The notes under the pieces: generated by a model | Told to the model about the DNA's origin: nothing | The model's input: only the letters and a program-made list of their open reading frames with translations | Databases searched by the model: none | In this document: piece by piece, positions 25,201 to 36,307 of the stretch | How the letters are laid out: each line of letters starts with the position of its first letter | Position numbering within the stretch: position 1 is the stretch's first letter | Source of the DNA: Begonia masoniana | Lineage: Eukaryota > Streptophyta > Magnoliopsida > Cucurbitales > Begoniaceae | Direction of reading: 5' to 3' | Assembly: GCA_022432975.1 (NCBI GenBank) | Contig: CM039502.1 | Span: 26,520,996 to 26,584,995, forward strand | DNA: 64,000 bases | Translations under genes and position numbers: made by a program

Positions 25201-25595
25201 AATAAACCCTTTGGGAGCAAGTAAAGCAGAGCAAATAAAAAAGTTGTATGAGAAAGTTTGCCAAACAATTGAGAGAAATAACGCCAATTACGCTAAGCAT
25301 ACAAATAAGGGGCGAAAAGTGGTAATTTTTAATGTTAGAGATTTGGTGTGGTTGCATCTTAGGAAGGAGCGATTTCCCGCCAAAAGACGCTCCAAATTGT
25401 TGCCTAGAGCTGAAGGTCCCTTTAAAATCTTGGAACGTATAAATTACAATGCCTACAAGTTGGAGTTACCTGGTGATTATGGGGTGTCATCCACCTTCAA
25501 TGTACAAGATTTGTCCCCTTACATTGGAGAATTGGGATATGAAGAGGAGGCTGAGCTAACGGATTTGAGGTCAAATCCTCAGCCACCCGGAGGGG

Positions 25596-26916
25596 TGACA
25601 TGCCTCGGAGGCCCGTCACAAGATCACAAACTCGGGCACAAAATTCAATCATTCAATGTTCTAATGACTTGTCTCTTTTTGCAGGGTTTGGATCACATCA
25701 TGGACTTCACTTGGGAGCCGACATCAAAGGATGTGGAAAAGCCTTGCCATGTCATTCATTGGAGCATTCGCACGGAGCTTGCTGATAGCCCTATGGGAAT
25801 TTGTCTTCCTGGGCCTTAATTTGTAATTTTTAATTTTAAAACTCATTGGCATACATTCGCCTTTATTGTAAGGATTTTATAATTGAATTTCATGCATTAG
25901 ATTGTGTGGTTAGGACTAGATGTATGGTGGTGGATTTGGGTTGGAGGAAGTTCAACAAAATATTCAAAGGAAAATGCCCTATAATAAATGGAATCCAATG
26001 GAAGCCTTGGCCCAAAGAAGAGCCCACAAAAAAAGGTATAATTTTACAAGTACAAGAGTTAGTGGCAACATAGATTGATGATGTGGCAAGATTCCCTCCA
26101 TTGATCCATTTAGGCATGGCATTCATCTCCTCCCTAGGATGTGTGCTTGTTTGCCTTGATCTTAGCCATCCATCCTTTTTCATCCAAGGGCCACCATTCA
26201 TTCATCCTTATGGAAACCCTAATCATCCACCCTAGGATTTTCTATTTAAGCATAGGATTGGTGTTTGTAAACAACTTTTGGCCAATCAATATACTACTAT
26301 TTCCCTAAATCTCCCAAATTCCTCTGGTGATTTTTCCTTGGTTCTTTGAACCAAGAGGAGTTAGCCTCCATTGCTAACCTAGCTTGGGTTGCTAGGTTAG
26401 CTCTTATTCATTCCCTTCACCATCTCCATTGGGAGTTGGATCGAGGAAGAAAATCTCCGGCCTACGGTGGTTGTTTTCCTCCCGGAAAACGTTTATCCTT
26501 GAGCCTAACCCGTAAGATCGCTCCAAGGAACCTCCAAGGGTATTTTCTTTATTTTATTTGCTATCACATTCACACAATATCACTCTTTATTTTCGGCTCT
26601 ACCAATCACACACCCTCACTTTTTATTTTATGTCATTTTATTTCCTTTTTGCATTGCATTTGACATCTCATCCATAACATTTCTTCTCCATCTCTTTCCT
26701 TCTATTTTTTTCTTTATATTTCACATCCTCACACATCATATAATATTCGGCCCTAGCATTATTAATCCATTGTTTATTTTCTTGCATTTTATTTATTATT
26801 TTTTTTTTTGTAATTTCTTCCCTTTATTCATCATCTTTACACGAACACACAACCGAGCACTTATCTTGACTATTTGTGGGTTGTACACGGGCCCTTTTCT
26901 AGGGGACCCCGTGTCA
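25596..26916 (+). mobile_element. Element A 3' LTR
   Basis: A 1321-bp LTR starting TGACATGCC, preceded by the purine-rich tract CGGAGGGG (about 25587-25595). Reading frames from pol continue into it: it encodes a PVTRSQ motif and a tail ending GICLPGP (stop near 25817), homologous to the LTR-encoded tail of element E. Confidence 0.93.
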
Positions 26917-27993
26917 CACAAGGGTATAAGATGGAACGGCAGAAGGAATAATAGAGCGTGACACCTGAGAGGATGATAGAGAATCAGCAAGGGCAGGGAT
27001 TTTAGATTCATCCACACCTTCACGAAGAGACTCATCCTCCTGTAGGATAAGCTTCCTTTTCCCCAATCGAACAGTAGTTGACTTAGAGACCTTCTTGCTG
27101 GTCGCATCCAACACAAAATCCCCCTTTTTGGTCTTTTTGATCCCCATTCTATTCAAAGTGGAGATCGAGTAGTAGCTGGATGGTTGAAGGCGGAAGGGAT
27201 CATCTTCCTCTGGAAATTCTATTTCAAACTTCTCAAAAATTTTCATGAGAAGTAGATTGCAGGGCAGAGATGTAGCCCTGGCTGAGACACTTTGGATCAT
27301 TCTTCTCAACACAATGAATCCAATGTTGAAGGGGGCCTTTTGGTAGAGTGCAAAAAGAACAAACAGTTCCATGTCACTCACATCATCGTAGTGACCACCC
27401 TTAGGAATGATATTATACCCTATCATCTGGTGAAAGAGCCGAGCCCTGATATTGAGATGCTTGCTCTTCAAGCGACTAGGGATGTGAGTTGGGTCTAGAG
27501 CAATGGTCTTCAAAAACTGATGACCCTGTGGAGAGTCAAGAAAAGGGAGTTCAGTCCCTATCTCATAGAACTGGACATGGTTATCCAAATGTGGGCTCTC
27601 CAGAAGCTCATTAATAAAATGGGATGTTAGAACTATGTGTTTTCCATACACATAGCTCGAAACAGTAGACAAGTCCGAAGGATAACTAAGATTGGCATAG
27701 AACATTTGGATGGCAACAGGGTAATAGAAAGATTCAACATCAAATAGCCCCAATAACCCGAGACATTTCAAGGGTTCTACTAAATCCAAGCCATCTAGAT
27801 CCTCAAACATTATACCTCGACTTGGAATAAGGGTTTTAAGCTTGAAATCATTGTGATACCTCTCTTCGACAACTTGACTAAGGAAGTAGAGAGATGGCCA
27901 TTGAGTTGCACGAGGAAGTTCTCGTGGCTGACGAACTTAAACCTTGGCCTTTTTCTTAGCTGGTTCCTGAACAGCGCGAGATGAAGATGCCAT
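26917..27993 (-). pseudogene. 5' part of element C extra ORF (post-pol ORF)
   Basis: Starts at ATG 27993 (MASSSRAV) about 340 nt after the end of copia pol. An in-frame TAA at 27939-27937 interrupts it after about 18 codons. From about 27810 it aligns throughout with element D's ORF: a conserved region of about 250 residues (motifs FYANLSYPSD, GGHYDD and LLLMKIF) resembling the family annotated as putative plant transposon protein. It then enters a basic linker and is cut by element A at 26917. The joined length would be about 656 codons against 692 in D. No signal peptide or transmembrane segment is apparent. The function is unknown. Confidence 0.8.
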
Positions 27994-28333
27994 GATCTAC
28001 GAAACAGCTTTCTGGATGCAAAAACTTGAAGGAGAGGAAGATTAAGAAGTGAGGAAACGACAGATAGGGCAGGAGTTTTCGAAAGAGCGCGAAAATTATG
28101 AAGCGTCTCAAACAGATGAGTTTAAATTAGGGCTTCACCCGAATATAAGAAGACAAACTAGTAACACCGATATCGCCCAATGGGTGACACGTGTCATCAG
28201 ATTAAAGAATATATCTTCCGATACATATCGGTAGATATACTTCTTCCGATAGTAAATGGATGATGCATATCTTCCGATGCCTTCATTGATTAATCTGCTT
28301 TATTACTCAAAATTTACCAACAGAAGAAGAACC

Positions 28334-31300
28334 TCAGCTTTTCTCAACTCGAATGAGACATAACCGTATTCTAATATTGTTGAAGGTATTTTCATCCAAA
28401 GGCTTGGTAAAGATATCAGCTAATTGATCTACAGAATTGACAAATTCTGAAGAAATATCTCCTCTTTGAACATGATCTTTGATGAAGTGATACCTAACCT
28501 CTATGTGTTTGGTTCTAGAATGTTGGATAGGGTTTTTTGAAATATTAATGGCACTGGTGTTATCACACCGAATAGGAATCCTATTGTAGAAAAGATTATA
28601 GTCCTCCAAGGTCTGCTTCATCCACAACATTTGTGCACAACAACTGCCAGCAGCAATATATTCACTTTCAGTCGTTGAAAGTGCAACAGAATTTTGATTC
28701 TTGGAATACCATGACACTAAAGATTCTCTTAGGAATTGACATGTTCCACTGGTGCTTTTCCTATCAACTAGACTCCCAGCATAATCAGAATTTAAGTATC
28801 CTATGAGATCAAAAGAAGTACCCTTCGGATACCACAATCCAAGATCATGAGTTCCACTCAAATATTTAAATATTCTCTTGATAGCATTAAAGTGGGATTC
28901 CTTAGGTGCAGCTTGAAATCTAGCACAGCGATAGACACTAAAGAGAATATCTGGCCTACTAGCAGTCAGATATAACAAAGATCCAATCATACCACGATAT
29001 TTCTTAATGTCCACACATTTTCCATTTTCATCTTTGTCCAATTTGGTTGTGGTACTCATGGGAGTTCTAGAGGATTTAGCAGATTCTAAACCAAATTTCT
29101 TAAGGAGCTCCTTAATGTATTTTTCTTGATAGAAAAAAATGCCATCAGGAGTTTGACTGATCTGAAATTCTAGAAAGAATTTTAGCTCCCCCATCATACT
29201 CATTTCAAATTCACTTTGCATTAGGGAAGAAAATTCATCACACATAGTGACATTAGTTGATCCAAAAATAATGTCATCGACATATATTTGAACTATAAGT
29301 ATGTCATTATCCGATTGCTTGGTAAATAGAGTTGAATCTGTATTACCCTTTTTAAATTTCCTTTCCACAAGAAAATTCTTCAACCTATCATACCAAGCCC
29401 TAGGGGCTTGTTTTAAACCATAAAGAGCCTTTCTAAGTTTGTATACATTATTGGGTTTATCAAATGCTTCAAATCCTAAGGGTTGCTCAACATAAACTTC
29501 TTCAGTGATGTAACCATTTAAGAATACACTCTTTACATCCATTTGAAAGAGTGTGAAGTTCTTGTAGCAAGCAAAAGCTAAGAGCATTCTAATTGACTCT
29601 AATCTAGCTACAGGAGCAAAAGATTCCTCAAAATCAATACTTTCTTCTTGAGAGTATCCCTTAACAGCTAGTCTAGCCTTGTTTCTTATAACAATCTCAT
29701 TTTCATCCATTTTATTCTTGTAAACCCATTTAGTTCCAATGATAGGATGATCTTTAGGCCGTAAAACAAGTTCTCATACCTTGCTCCTTTCAAATTGATT
29801 TAACTCCTCTTGCATAGCCAAAATCCAATTATCATCATTCTCGGCCCTTCAAATTTCTTAAGCTCTACTTGAGAAATGAATGCCACATTGGCACAGAGGT
29901 TTCTAAGAGAGGATCTAGTCTTTACTCCTAAGGAAGGATCACCTAAGATTTCATCTAAGGGATGATTTTTGACATACTTCTAATCTCTAGGCAGAGCAGA
30001 GTTTTCACCCTTGGCAGGAACAATATCTAGAGAATTTGAAGAAGGTTCTGGGGATTTTTCTCCTTGAAGGGTATCTGTAGGCTTATCTAGGGAAAGGGAA
30101 TCTAGATGCTTTTCTAAAGAATCATCCTCATCCACATTGATTGTGAGTTGAGGAGACTCATCAAAGTTGACATGAACAGATTCCTCTACAACTAGAGTTC
30201 TCCGATTGAACACTATATAAACTTTACTGGAAAGAGAATAACCCAGAAAAATTCCAAGATCAGATTTGGAATCGAATTTTCATAAGTTATCCTTAGTATT
30301 AAGAATGAAGCATTTACTACCGAAGGCTCTAAAGTATTTGATAGAAGGAGTCTTTCCATTCCAGAGCTCATAAGGTGTTTTCTCAAGGATTGGTCTTATA
30401 GAGACCCGATTGAGCACATAACAAGCTGTTGAAACAGCTTCAGCCTAGAAATACTTAGGAAGGGAGTTTTTATTAAGCATAGTCCTAGCAAGCTCTTGGA
30501 GAGATCTATTCTTCCTCTCAACAACACCATTTTACTGAGGGGTTCTAGGGGAAGAGAAATTGTGCTCAATTCCATATTTGAGACACAAGAGTTCAAATTT
30601 CTCATTTTCAAACTCTTCACCATGATCACTACGAATAGCAACAATGGTGAGCTCCTTTTCATTTTGAACTCTTTTCCTAAAGCTAGAGAATGTATCAAAA
30701 GTTTCATCCTTTGACTTCAGAAAGAATACCCATGTGAACCTAGAGAAGTCATCTACAATGACAAAAGCATAGAATTTACCTCCTAAGCTGGCTATATTAG
30801 AAGGACCGAAGAGGTCCATGTGAAGAAGTTGAAGAGGCTTAGAAGTGGAGATTGCATTCTTCGATGCAAATGAACTTTTGATCTGCTTACCCATTTGGCA
30901 GGCTTCACAGACCTTATCCTTCTCAAAGGATATCTTGGGGATCCCTCTAACTAAATTATCCTTAGTAATCTTAGCTAAGGTATCCATACCTACATGTCCT
31001 AATCTCCTATGCTAAATCCAACCATCATTCGAGGAATTTACAGCAAAATATTTTTCATCAGTGCAAACAATATTATCTAAGTCAATGATATAAATATTCT
31101 CTATCCTATATCTTGTGAATAGAATCTTACTATTTGAGACATCCTTAATTATGCAGGAATTTGATTTATAGGTTACCTTATATCCCTTATCACACAACTG
31201 ACTAATACTAAGCAGATTATTCTTTAATCCTTATAATAATAGCACATTTTCAATAATAGGATTAAAGCTGTTACATACATTGCCGATGCCAACAATTTTG

Positions 31301-31452
31301 CCCTTTTGATTTCCACCAAAAGTAACGCTTCCTTTCTTTTTGTTGACCAAAGCAAATTTTGTTGAGTCTCCCGTCATATGTCTCGAGCAACCACTATCGA
31401 GATACCATTGATTTTTCCCGGGAGAACAGTCAACCTGCAAAACAGTAATCAA
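28334..31452 (-). pseudogene. Element C pol: protease, integrase, reverse transcriptase, RNase H
   Basis: Copia-type order: protease with LDSGCSRH (near 31390), integrase zinc finger (HRRLGH near 31000; CEACQMG) and core with HMDLFGP, RSDHGEEF and NGVVERK, then reverse transcriptase with [11 protein letters not shown] near 29280 and RNase H with STTESEY near 28675. The frame from 29710 to 28334 is open (458 codons). Upstream there are several nonsense changes, for example near 31231, 31012, 30532 and 30446, and a scrambled stretch at 29711-29980. The integrase-before-RT order marks Ty1/copia. Confidence 0.92.
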
Positions 31453-31469
31453 TTGGTCTTCTTAGGTAC

Positions 31470-33003
31470 CTAAATCTTTTGGGTCCTAGTGTTAGGTCTA
31501 GTTCCCTTAGGAACCCATTGAAGTTTACCACTTGATTTCTTACTAAATTTCAAGGGACATTCATATGATTTATGCCCTACTTCATTACAAGCATGACAGG
31601 TAGTTGGTTTAACAAAGAAGTTCTTAAAGGCTTTCCTTTTATTGAACTTATCATAACCTAGACCTGCTGTATCATGAGTAGCTCTCTGATTTCCTATCAG
31701 CAAGGTTAAGTTTTTGGTACCATTTGTGAACCAAAGAACAAGATTATTCAGTTTTTCATTTCTACACTTAAGGTCCATTATTTCCTTTTCATGCAGATTA
31801 CATTTCTTAGCATGCTCATCGACTAAGTTTGCATTTTCTTTCTTCACAGAATTATATTTAGCTTTGAGTATATTATACTGTTTAACTAAGTCATTAAAGG
31901 CATCTATTAGATCACCCTCATCATTATCACTGTCACAGGAAGAATGACTTACCTCATCTTCGTGTGCCATGAAGCACAGATTAGCAACTTCCTCGGCTTC
32001 TGAGGAAGTATCACTTTCACTGTCGTCCCAAGTGGCCTTCATTGCCTTCTTTTTGAATTTCTTGGGGCCTTTAGCTTGTGGACAATCGGCCTTCATGTGA
32101 CCCGGCTTTCCACACCCAAAGCAGGTAATCTCCTTGTCTTTAGGTTGCCTTTCATTCCTGGGAAAACTTCTCCCTTGCAGCTTCTTCCTTCGGAGAAACT
32201 TGCTGAATCTCCTAGTGATGAGAGCTATATCCTCATCATGTTCTTCTTCTTCTTCCTCAGAGACTTCCTGTTTACTGGAGGAGGCTTTCAGAGCAATATC
32301 CTTTCTCTTTATGACCTCTTTTTTCTTAAGGTCCTCCTTCTCGTTTGCCCTCATTGTGATCTCATGCGTCATGAGTGATCCAATGAGCTCCTCAAGTTTT
32401 AGAACTTTGAGATCCTTTGCTTCCTGAATGACAGTCACCTTCGGCTGCCAACTTCTTGGAAGACATCTGAGAATCTTCCTGACCTGTTCTTCACTAGAGT
32501 AGGATTTACCAAGAGCTTTTAAACCATTAGTTATGTTATTAAATCTTGTAAACATAGAAGAAACAGATTTATCCTTAGGCATAGAAAATAGTTCATACTC
32601 ATGTATAAGCATATTCAGTTTGTTCTCTTTCACTTGATTTGTGCCTTCGTGTGTAATCTCTAAAAGGTGCCAAATCTCTTGAGCGCTCTCACACCCTTGT
32701 ACTCTATTAAATTCATCTCTATTTAGAGCACAGTACAGAGTGTTTATTTCCTTGGCATTTAGGCTCAGATTTCTTTTGTCAGAATCTGTTAATTCATGAG
32801 ACTCTTTAGGAATATTGATTTCATTTTCAGTCTTCATGGCCTTGAAAGGACCATTCTCTATTAAGTTCCAGATCTCATAATCCATGGCTTGAACGAATAT
32901 TCTCATTCTTGCCTTCCAGTATACATAATCACTACCATCAAAAAAAAGGAGGTCTATTAATAGCTTGACCTTCTACGTGTGTGGAGTTTGTGTTGAATGC
33001 CAT
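31470..33003 (-). pseudogene. Element C gag
   Basis: ATG at 33003 (MAFNTN) begins a frame that shifts at a run of eight T (minus; 32940-32947), where seven would keep it open. It then reads 478 codons from 32906 to 31470. It contains a UBN2-type copia gag region (IWHLLEITHEGT near 32690), two zinc knuckles (CFGCGKPGHMKADC near 32110 and CHACNEVGHKSYEC near 31580) and an acidic Ser/Glu linker. Two knuckles and a stop between gag and pol match SIRE-type elements. Confidence 0.88.
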
Positions 33004-33033
33004 TGTAATAGTATTTTAAACAATATTTAACCT

Positions 33034-33045
33034 GCTCTGATACCA
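33034..33045 (-). other. Element C primer binding site
   Basis: TGGTATCAGAGC (minus), 2 nt inside the 5' LTR, is complementary to initiator tRNA-Met. Confidence 0.92.
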
Positions 33046-33047
33046 AA

Positions 33048-34295
33048 TGAAGGATCGTATTTGTCTAAGAGGGGGGTGAATTAGACTTTTTAAACTTAAT
33101 TTGTTAATCTAATCAATTTCTCTCTTATGTTCAACTGATAAGAAAACAGCAAATAATCAAACAATAAAAATAAGAGAGAGAGAAATCGACACCACAGTTT
33201 TTAACGTGGTTCGGCTAAGCTTGCCTACGTCCACGTTTAAAGGCTCCCCCTTGAAGATTATTTCTTTCTCCTCACGAGAAAACCAGATCGAACTTTTCGA
33301 GCGTCGATCTACTACCTTTACAACAACTGGATTGCTCTTCACGGGCGACAATCCACAGCCTTTACACTTTTACAGTAGGATGTAATTTTTTCAGCACACG
33401 CTACACTCTCTCAAAAATCAAATCTCAAGTTTTAGAGTAGAGAGATGTAGAGGAAAATACAGAGTATTGCTTGAATATGGCTCGTTAGGGTTTCAAGATT
33501 AATTTCAGCAAAAGTTCTTTTTCCGAGCTACTTTCTCCTCTTTTATACTCTGTCTGTAATCGGCTTCAATACTTGAATGCTTCTTTCTGGATATGGAAAA
33601 ATATTACCATTGGAGAAGCATCCGTACTTAGACAGCTAGCCATTGCGTTCTGAAGTTGCTTTCGTGCTTTGCCATTAATGGACAGGAGTTAAAGCTCTGG
33701 ACGACTATCACTATAGCTTCGCGGTAATTTGAATTTGGCAGAAAGTACTGTTCACCGGATGACTTCACCTTTGGAGACCAGCGGTGTATGTTGAATTTGA
33801 AAATCTAACGGTGGATGTCTTTAGAAGTTACTGTTCACCGGATGACTTCGCCTTTGAAAAACCATCGGTGGATGTACCTATAAAATGCTTGAACCGCCAT
33901 CGGTGGATGTACCTTTGAAGACTTCCACCGGTGAACTGTACACTATTTTCTACTAGCGGTGGATGTAGCCTTAGAATGCCAGCGGTGGATGTGGATTTTG
34001 TCGTTTAGCTGGCGGTGGATGTGGCCTTTGAATGTCAGTGGTGGATGTGGGCTTTTTATCATTTTCTACTACGTTTTGCTATCACACCCTGAACACTTAA
34101 CAGAATTGTTAGACAACTAAAATACCCTTTTTCAAATGGCATTTCCACTGAAGATTTCGAGACATATATATGAGGGACAATATTTAACTTATTAATCAAT
34201 TTATTAATCTCATATAATTAACTTAATCAAATTACACACAATTGAAAACACATCATCAAAAATATCGTTAGACTTAAACATAAGTTAAGTCAACA
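33048..34295 (-). mobile_element. Element C 5' LTR
   Basis: A 1248-bp LTR running TGAAGGATCG to GTCAACA on the plus strand. It contains several spaced CGGTGGATGT units (33780-34060). It resembles the element D LTR at 50682-51994 at both ends, so C and D are related families. Confidence 0.92.
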
Positions 34296-36307
34296 AATAG
34301 AAGTGCAGAAGCTGTGGACAATAGAAGTGCAGAAGATGTGGACAATAGAAGTGCAGAAGCAGTGGACAATAAAATTGCAGAAGCAGTGGACAATAGAAGT
34401 ACAGAAGCAGTGGACAATAGAATTGCAGAAGCAGTGGACAATAGAAGTGCAGAAGCTGTGGACAATAGAAGTGCAGAAGCAGTGGACAATAGAATTGCAG
34501 AAGCAGTGGACGACTGTTTTAAAGGCAAAATGGACAACTTTTTTTGAAGGGCAACGTGGACGACTGTTTTAAAAGTAAAATGGACAACTGTTTTTGAAGG
34601 GCAGCGTGGACAACTGTTTTTGAAGGGCAGCGTGGACGACTGTTTTAAAGGCAAAATGGACAACTGTTTTTGGAGGGCAGCGTGGACGACTAACACTTAG
34701 CCAAATACTGGAAAACTTGAAAGGTAAAAACTGAAGGCAGAATGGACGACTATTTTACAGGGAGACATAAAACAGAAAGTATGAAAACTTCAAAACCCCA
34801 AAACCCGATTCCAAAACACAGTTTTACAACATGCTTGGAAACACGACATAAGTTCAAAAATCTAACTGTATTGATCGATTTAAAATTTAAAATAATCCAT
34901 GCATAACCTAAAAGGAGAGATTCCGAGCAGTTCCAGAATAATTCAAAACATACATTCAACTGTCAAACAGAGGTTTTAAATACATCAAAACTAAGTCTAT
35001 ACACCATTTTAAAATCTCAGAAACGGTACAGAACTTGACATACATTTCAAGAATTCACCAAAACGGAAGTTTTTAAAACATAAACAAAACACAAAACTTA
35101 AAACTTCACTCTCTCAGTCAGGAATATGTCTGGCTGCCACAACCACCCCCGAAAACTCGTGCCACCAACCACCTATGCATCTGGCTGAGGCACAAAATCC
35201 TCATCCACGGGTTCCGTACCTACATCAGGGAGTTCACCTATGAGTCTAAAACTTAGTAAGAACATGAAAATACAATGATGAAAATGCTATGCATGAATCT
35301 TCAAAAATACAGTGACATTACAGAACATTACTTTTCACTGTCAGGGGGGTATAAGTGGGGCTTATAGGGGAACTGGCAAGTGCACTATCAGGCACATATA
35401 GAAATACAGAACATAACAGAAACAGAGGGCCAGTCCCCGTCCCACACTTAACCGATATATTACATTCAGATTTTTATCTTTCTTAACTTCAAAATATGTG
35501 CAGAAAACATTTTGCATAAGCTTTCGGGAAAATTGTGTATGCATGGCCGTTTACTGTGCTTAAAATTAAAACAGCAGACAACAGAGATAACACAACAGAA
35601 CGTGAAGCAAAACACATACAACTCAGAACGTAAACTATAACGTATCTACCCAAAACAACTCGACAGAAGTAAAACCTAGTATCTCCGTAATGTAGGGCCT
35701 TAAGAGCAAATCTACACACATGAACTTACCTGTGGTTGTAGAGCTGAATGCTTTATTCACACGTCCTTGGTGATCAAAACCTATATCGTGAATAATCGGG
35801 CTGTCAACCCTAAACATTCGTAAAACTAAAAGTAACTAACCTAAACTCATTAACTAATGAAAAACAGTTGCCTGTAACAGAGAAAATGGAAGAAAATAGG
35901 AGAACAAAGTTTTGGAAATTTGTCTCAGTTGCCTGGAAGAGAGAAAATAGGAAGGAAGAGAAGAAACAGAGAGATGAAATGAAGGTTTCACGTAGGAGGA
36001 AAAACATGGCTTCTTCAACAAGTTGAACACTTGGCATCCAACCATTGGCTCCCTCCCACCAACCTTAATTGGCTTCTCATTTTGCCCTTCCATTGATTTC
36101 TAACCAAAATGTTTTATTTTGGTTACACTTAGTTTGGCTTTCCAATTTAAATTGTTATTTAAATTATTCGATTCGTTTTTTCTCAACAATTCATCTTTCC
36201 GCAAGACATCACAAAATTCCAATAAAAACACACATTTTATTAATGGCCAATCCATCCCATTTAATAGTTCAAGGAATAATTACATGGCTAAAATGCCGGG
36301 TATTACA
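34296..36307. mobile_element. X1: older LTR remnant into which element C inserted
   Basis: Begins where C ends and closes with GGGTATTACA at 36307, an LTR-type end. The part from about 35100 to 35260 shares order and short blocks (CACCTATGAG, CTCATCCACGGG) with S1 and with 49800-49960. Its left part would lie beyond the window on the far side of C. It starts with a 24-bp minisatellite and has no gag-pol genes. Confidence 0.7.
34299..34692. repeat. 24-bp minisatellite built on GTGGACAAT/GTGGACGAC
   Basis: Nine units of 24 bp (AGAAGTGCAG core, ending GTGGACAAT) run from 34299 to 34514. They are followed by alternating units ending TGGACAACT or TGGACGACT to 34692. A period divisible by 3 keeps frames open on both strands, so the ORFs here are artefacts. 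Confidence 0.9.

Larger units (their letters stand above)
15850..25595 (+). pseudogene. Element A gag-pol, split by solo LTR S1 and carrying stops
   Basis: Starts at ATG 15850 (MTNRSG), is interrupted at 16090-21254 by S1, and continues in the same sense. In order: gag domain with an ALWW motif, a CCHC knuckle (CYKCLGNGHYANEC, near 22152), aspartic protease (IIDSGS, near 22456), reverse transcriptase with [10 protein letters not shown] near 23510, RNase H, integrase zinc finger and core. Lesions seen: TAG at 22685, frameshift near 23170, TAA near 23634, TGA at 24036, TAA at 24210, TGA at 24504 and a frameshift near 24528. The integrase core has DGQTK where family members have DGQTE, so the catalytic Glu also appears lost. 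The copy cannot be autonomous. Confidence 0.92.
3616..26916 (+). mobile_element. Element A: Ty3/gypsy retrotransposon inserted in element C
   Basis: The LTRs run TGACATGCC to GTGTCA: 5' LTR 3616-3682 plus 13564-14811 (split by element B), 3' LTR 25596-26916. The target duplication is CACGA (3611-3615) against CACAA (26917-26921), one mismatch. A primer site complementary to initiator tRNA-Met lies at 14814-14826. The single gag-pol frame has several stops and frameshifts, and gag is split by S1. Host sequence on both sides is the element C extra ORF in one continuous frame, which confirms the insertion. The lineage within Ty3/gypsy is not certain; the gag and the polyprotein tail look chromovirus/CRM-like. 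Confidence 0.92.
2140..34295 (-). mobile_element. Element C: SIRE-type Ty1/copia retrotransposon, disrupted by nested insertions
   Basis: Copia order on the minus strand is LTR (33048-34295), primer site, gag, protease, integrase, reverse transcriptase/RNase H, extra ORF, polypurine tract and partial 3' LTR (2140-2455). An ORF downstream of pol, a gag with two zinc knuckles and the long LTRs fit the SIRE/Maximus lineage. The coding regions carry many stops and frameshifts, so the copy is dead. Element A (3616-26916) sits inside the extra ORF. Its left end, and so its target duplication, is outside the window; the right flank is AATAG (34296-34300). Confidence 0.9.

Noticed and set aside
34274..34696. 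ORFs on both strands over the 24-bp repeat
   Set aside because: The period is divisible by three, so both strands are open by arithmetic.
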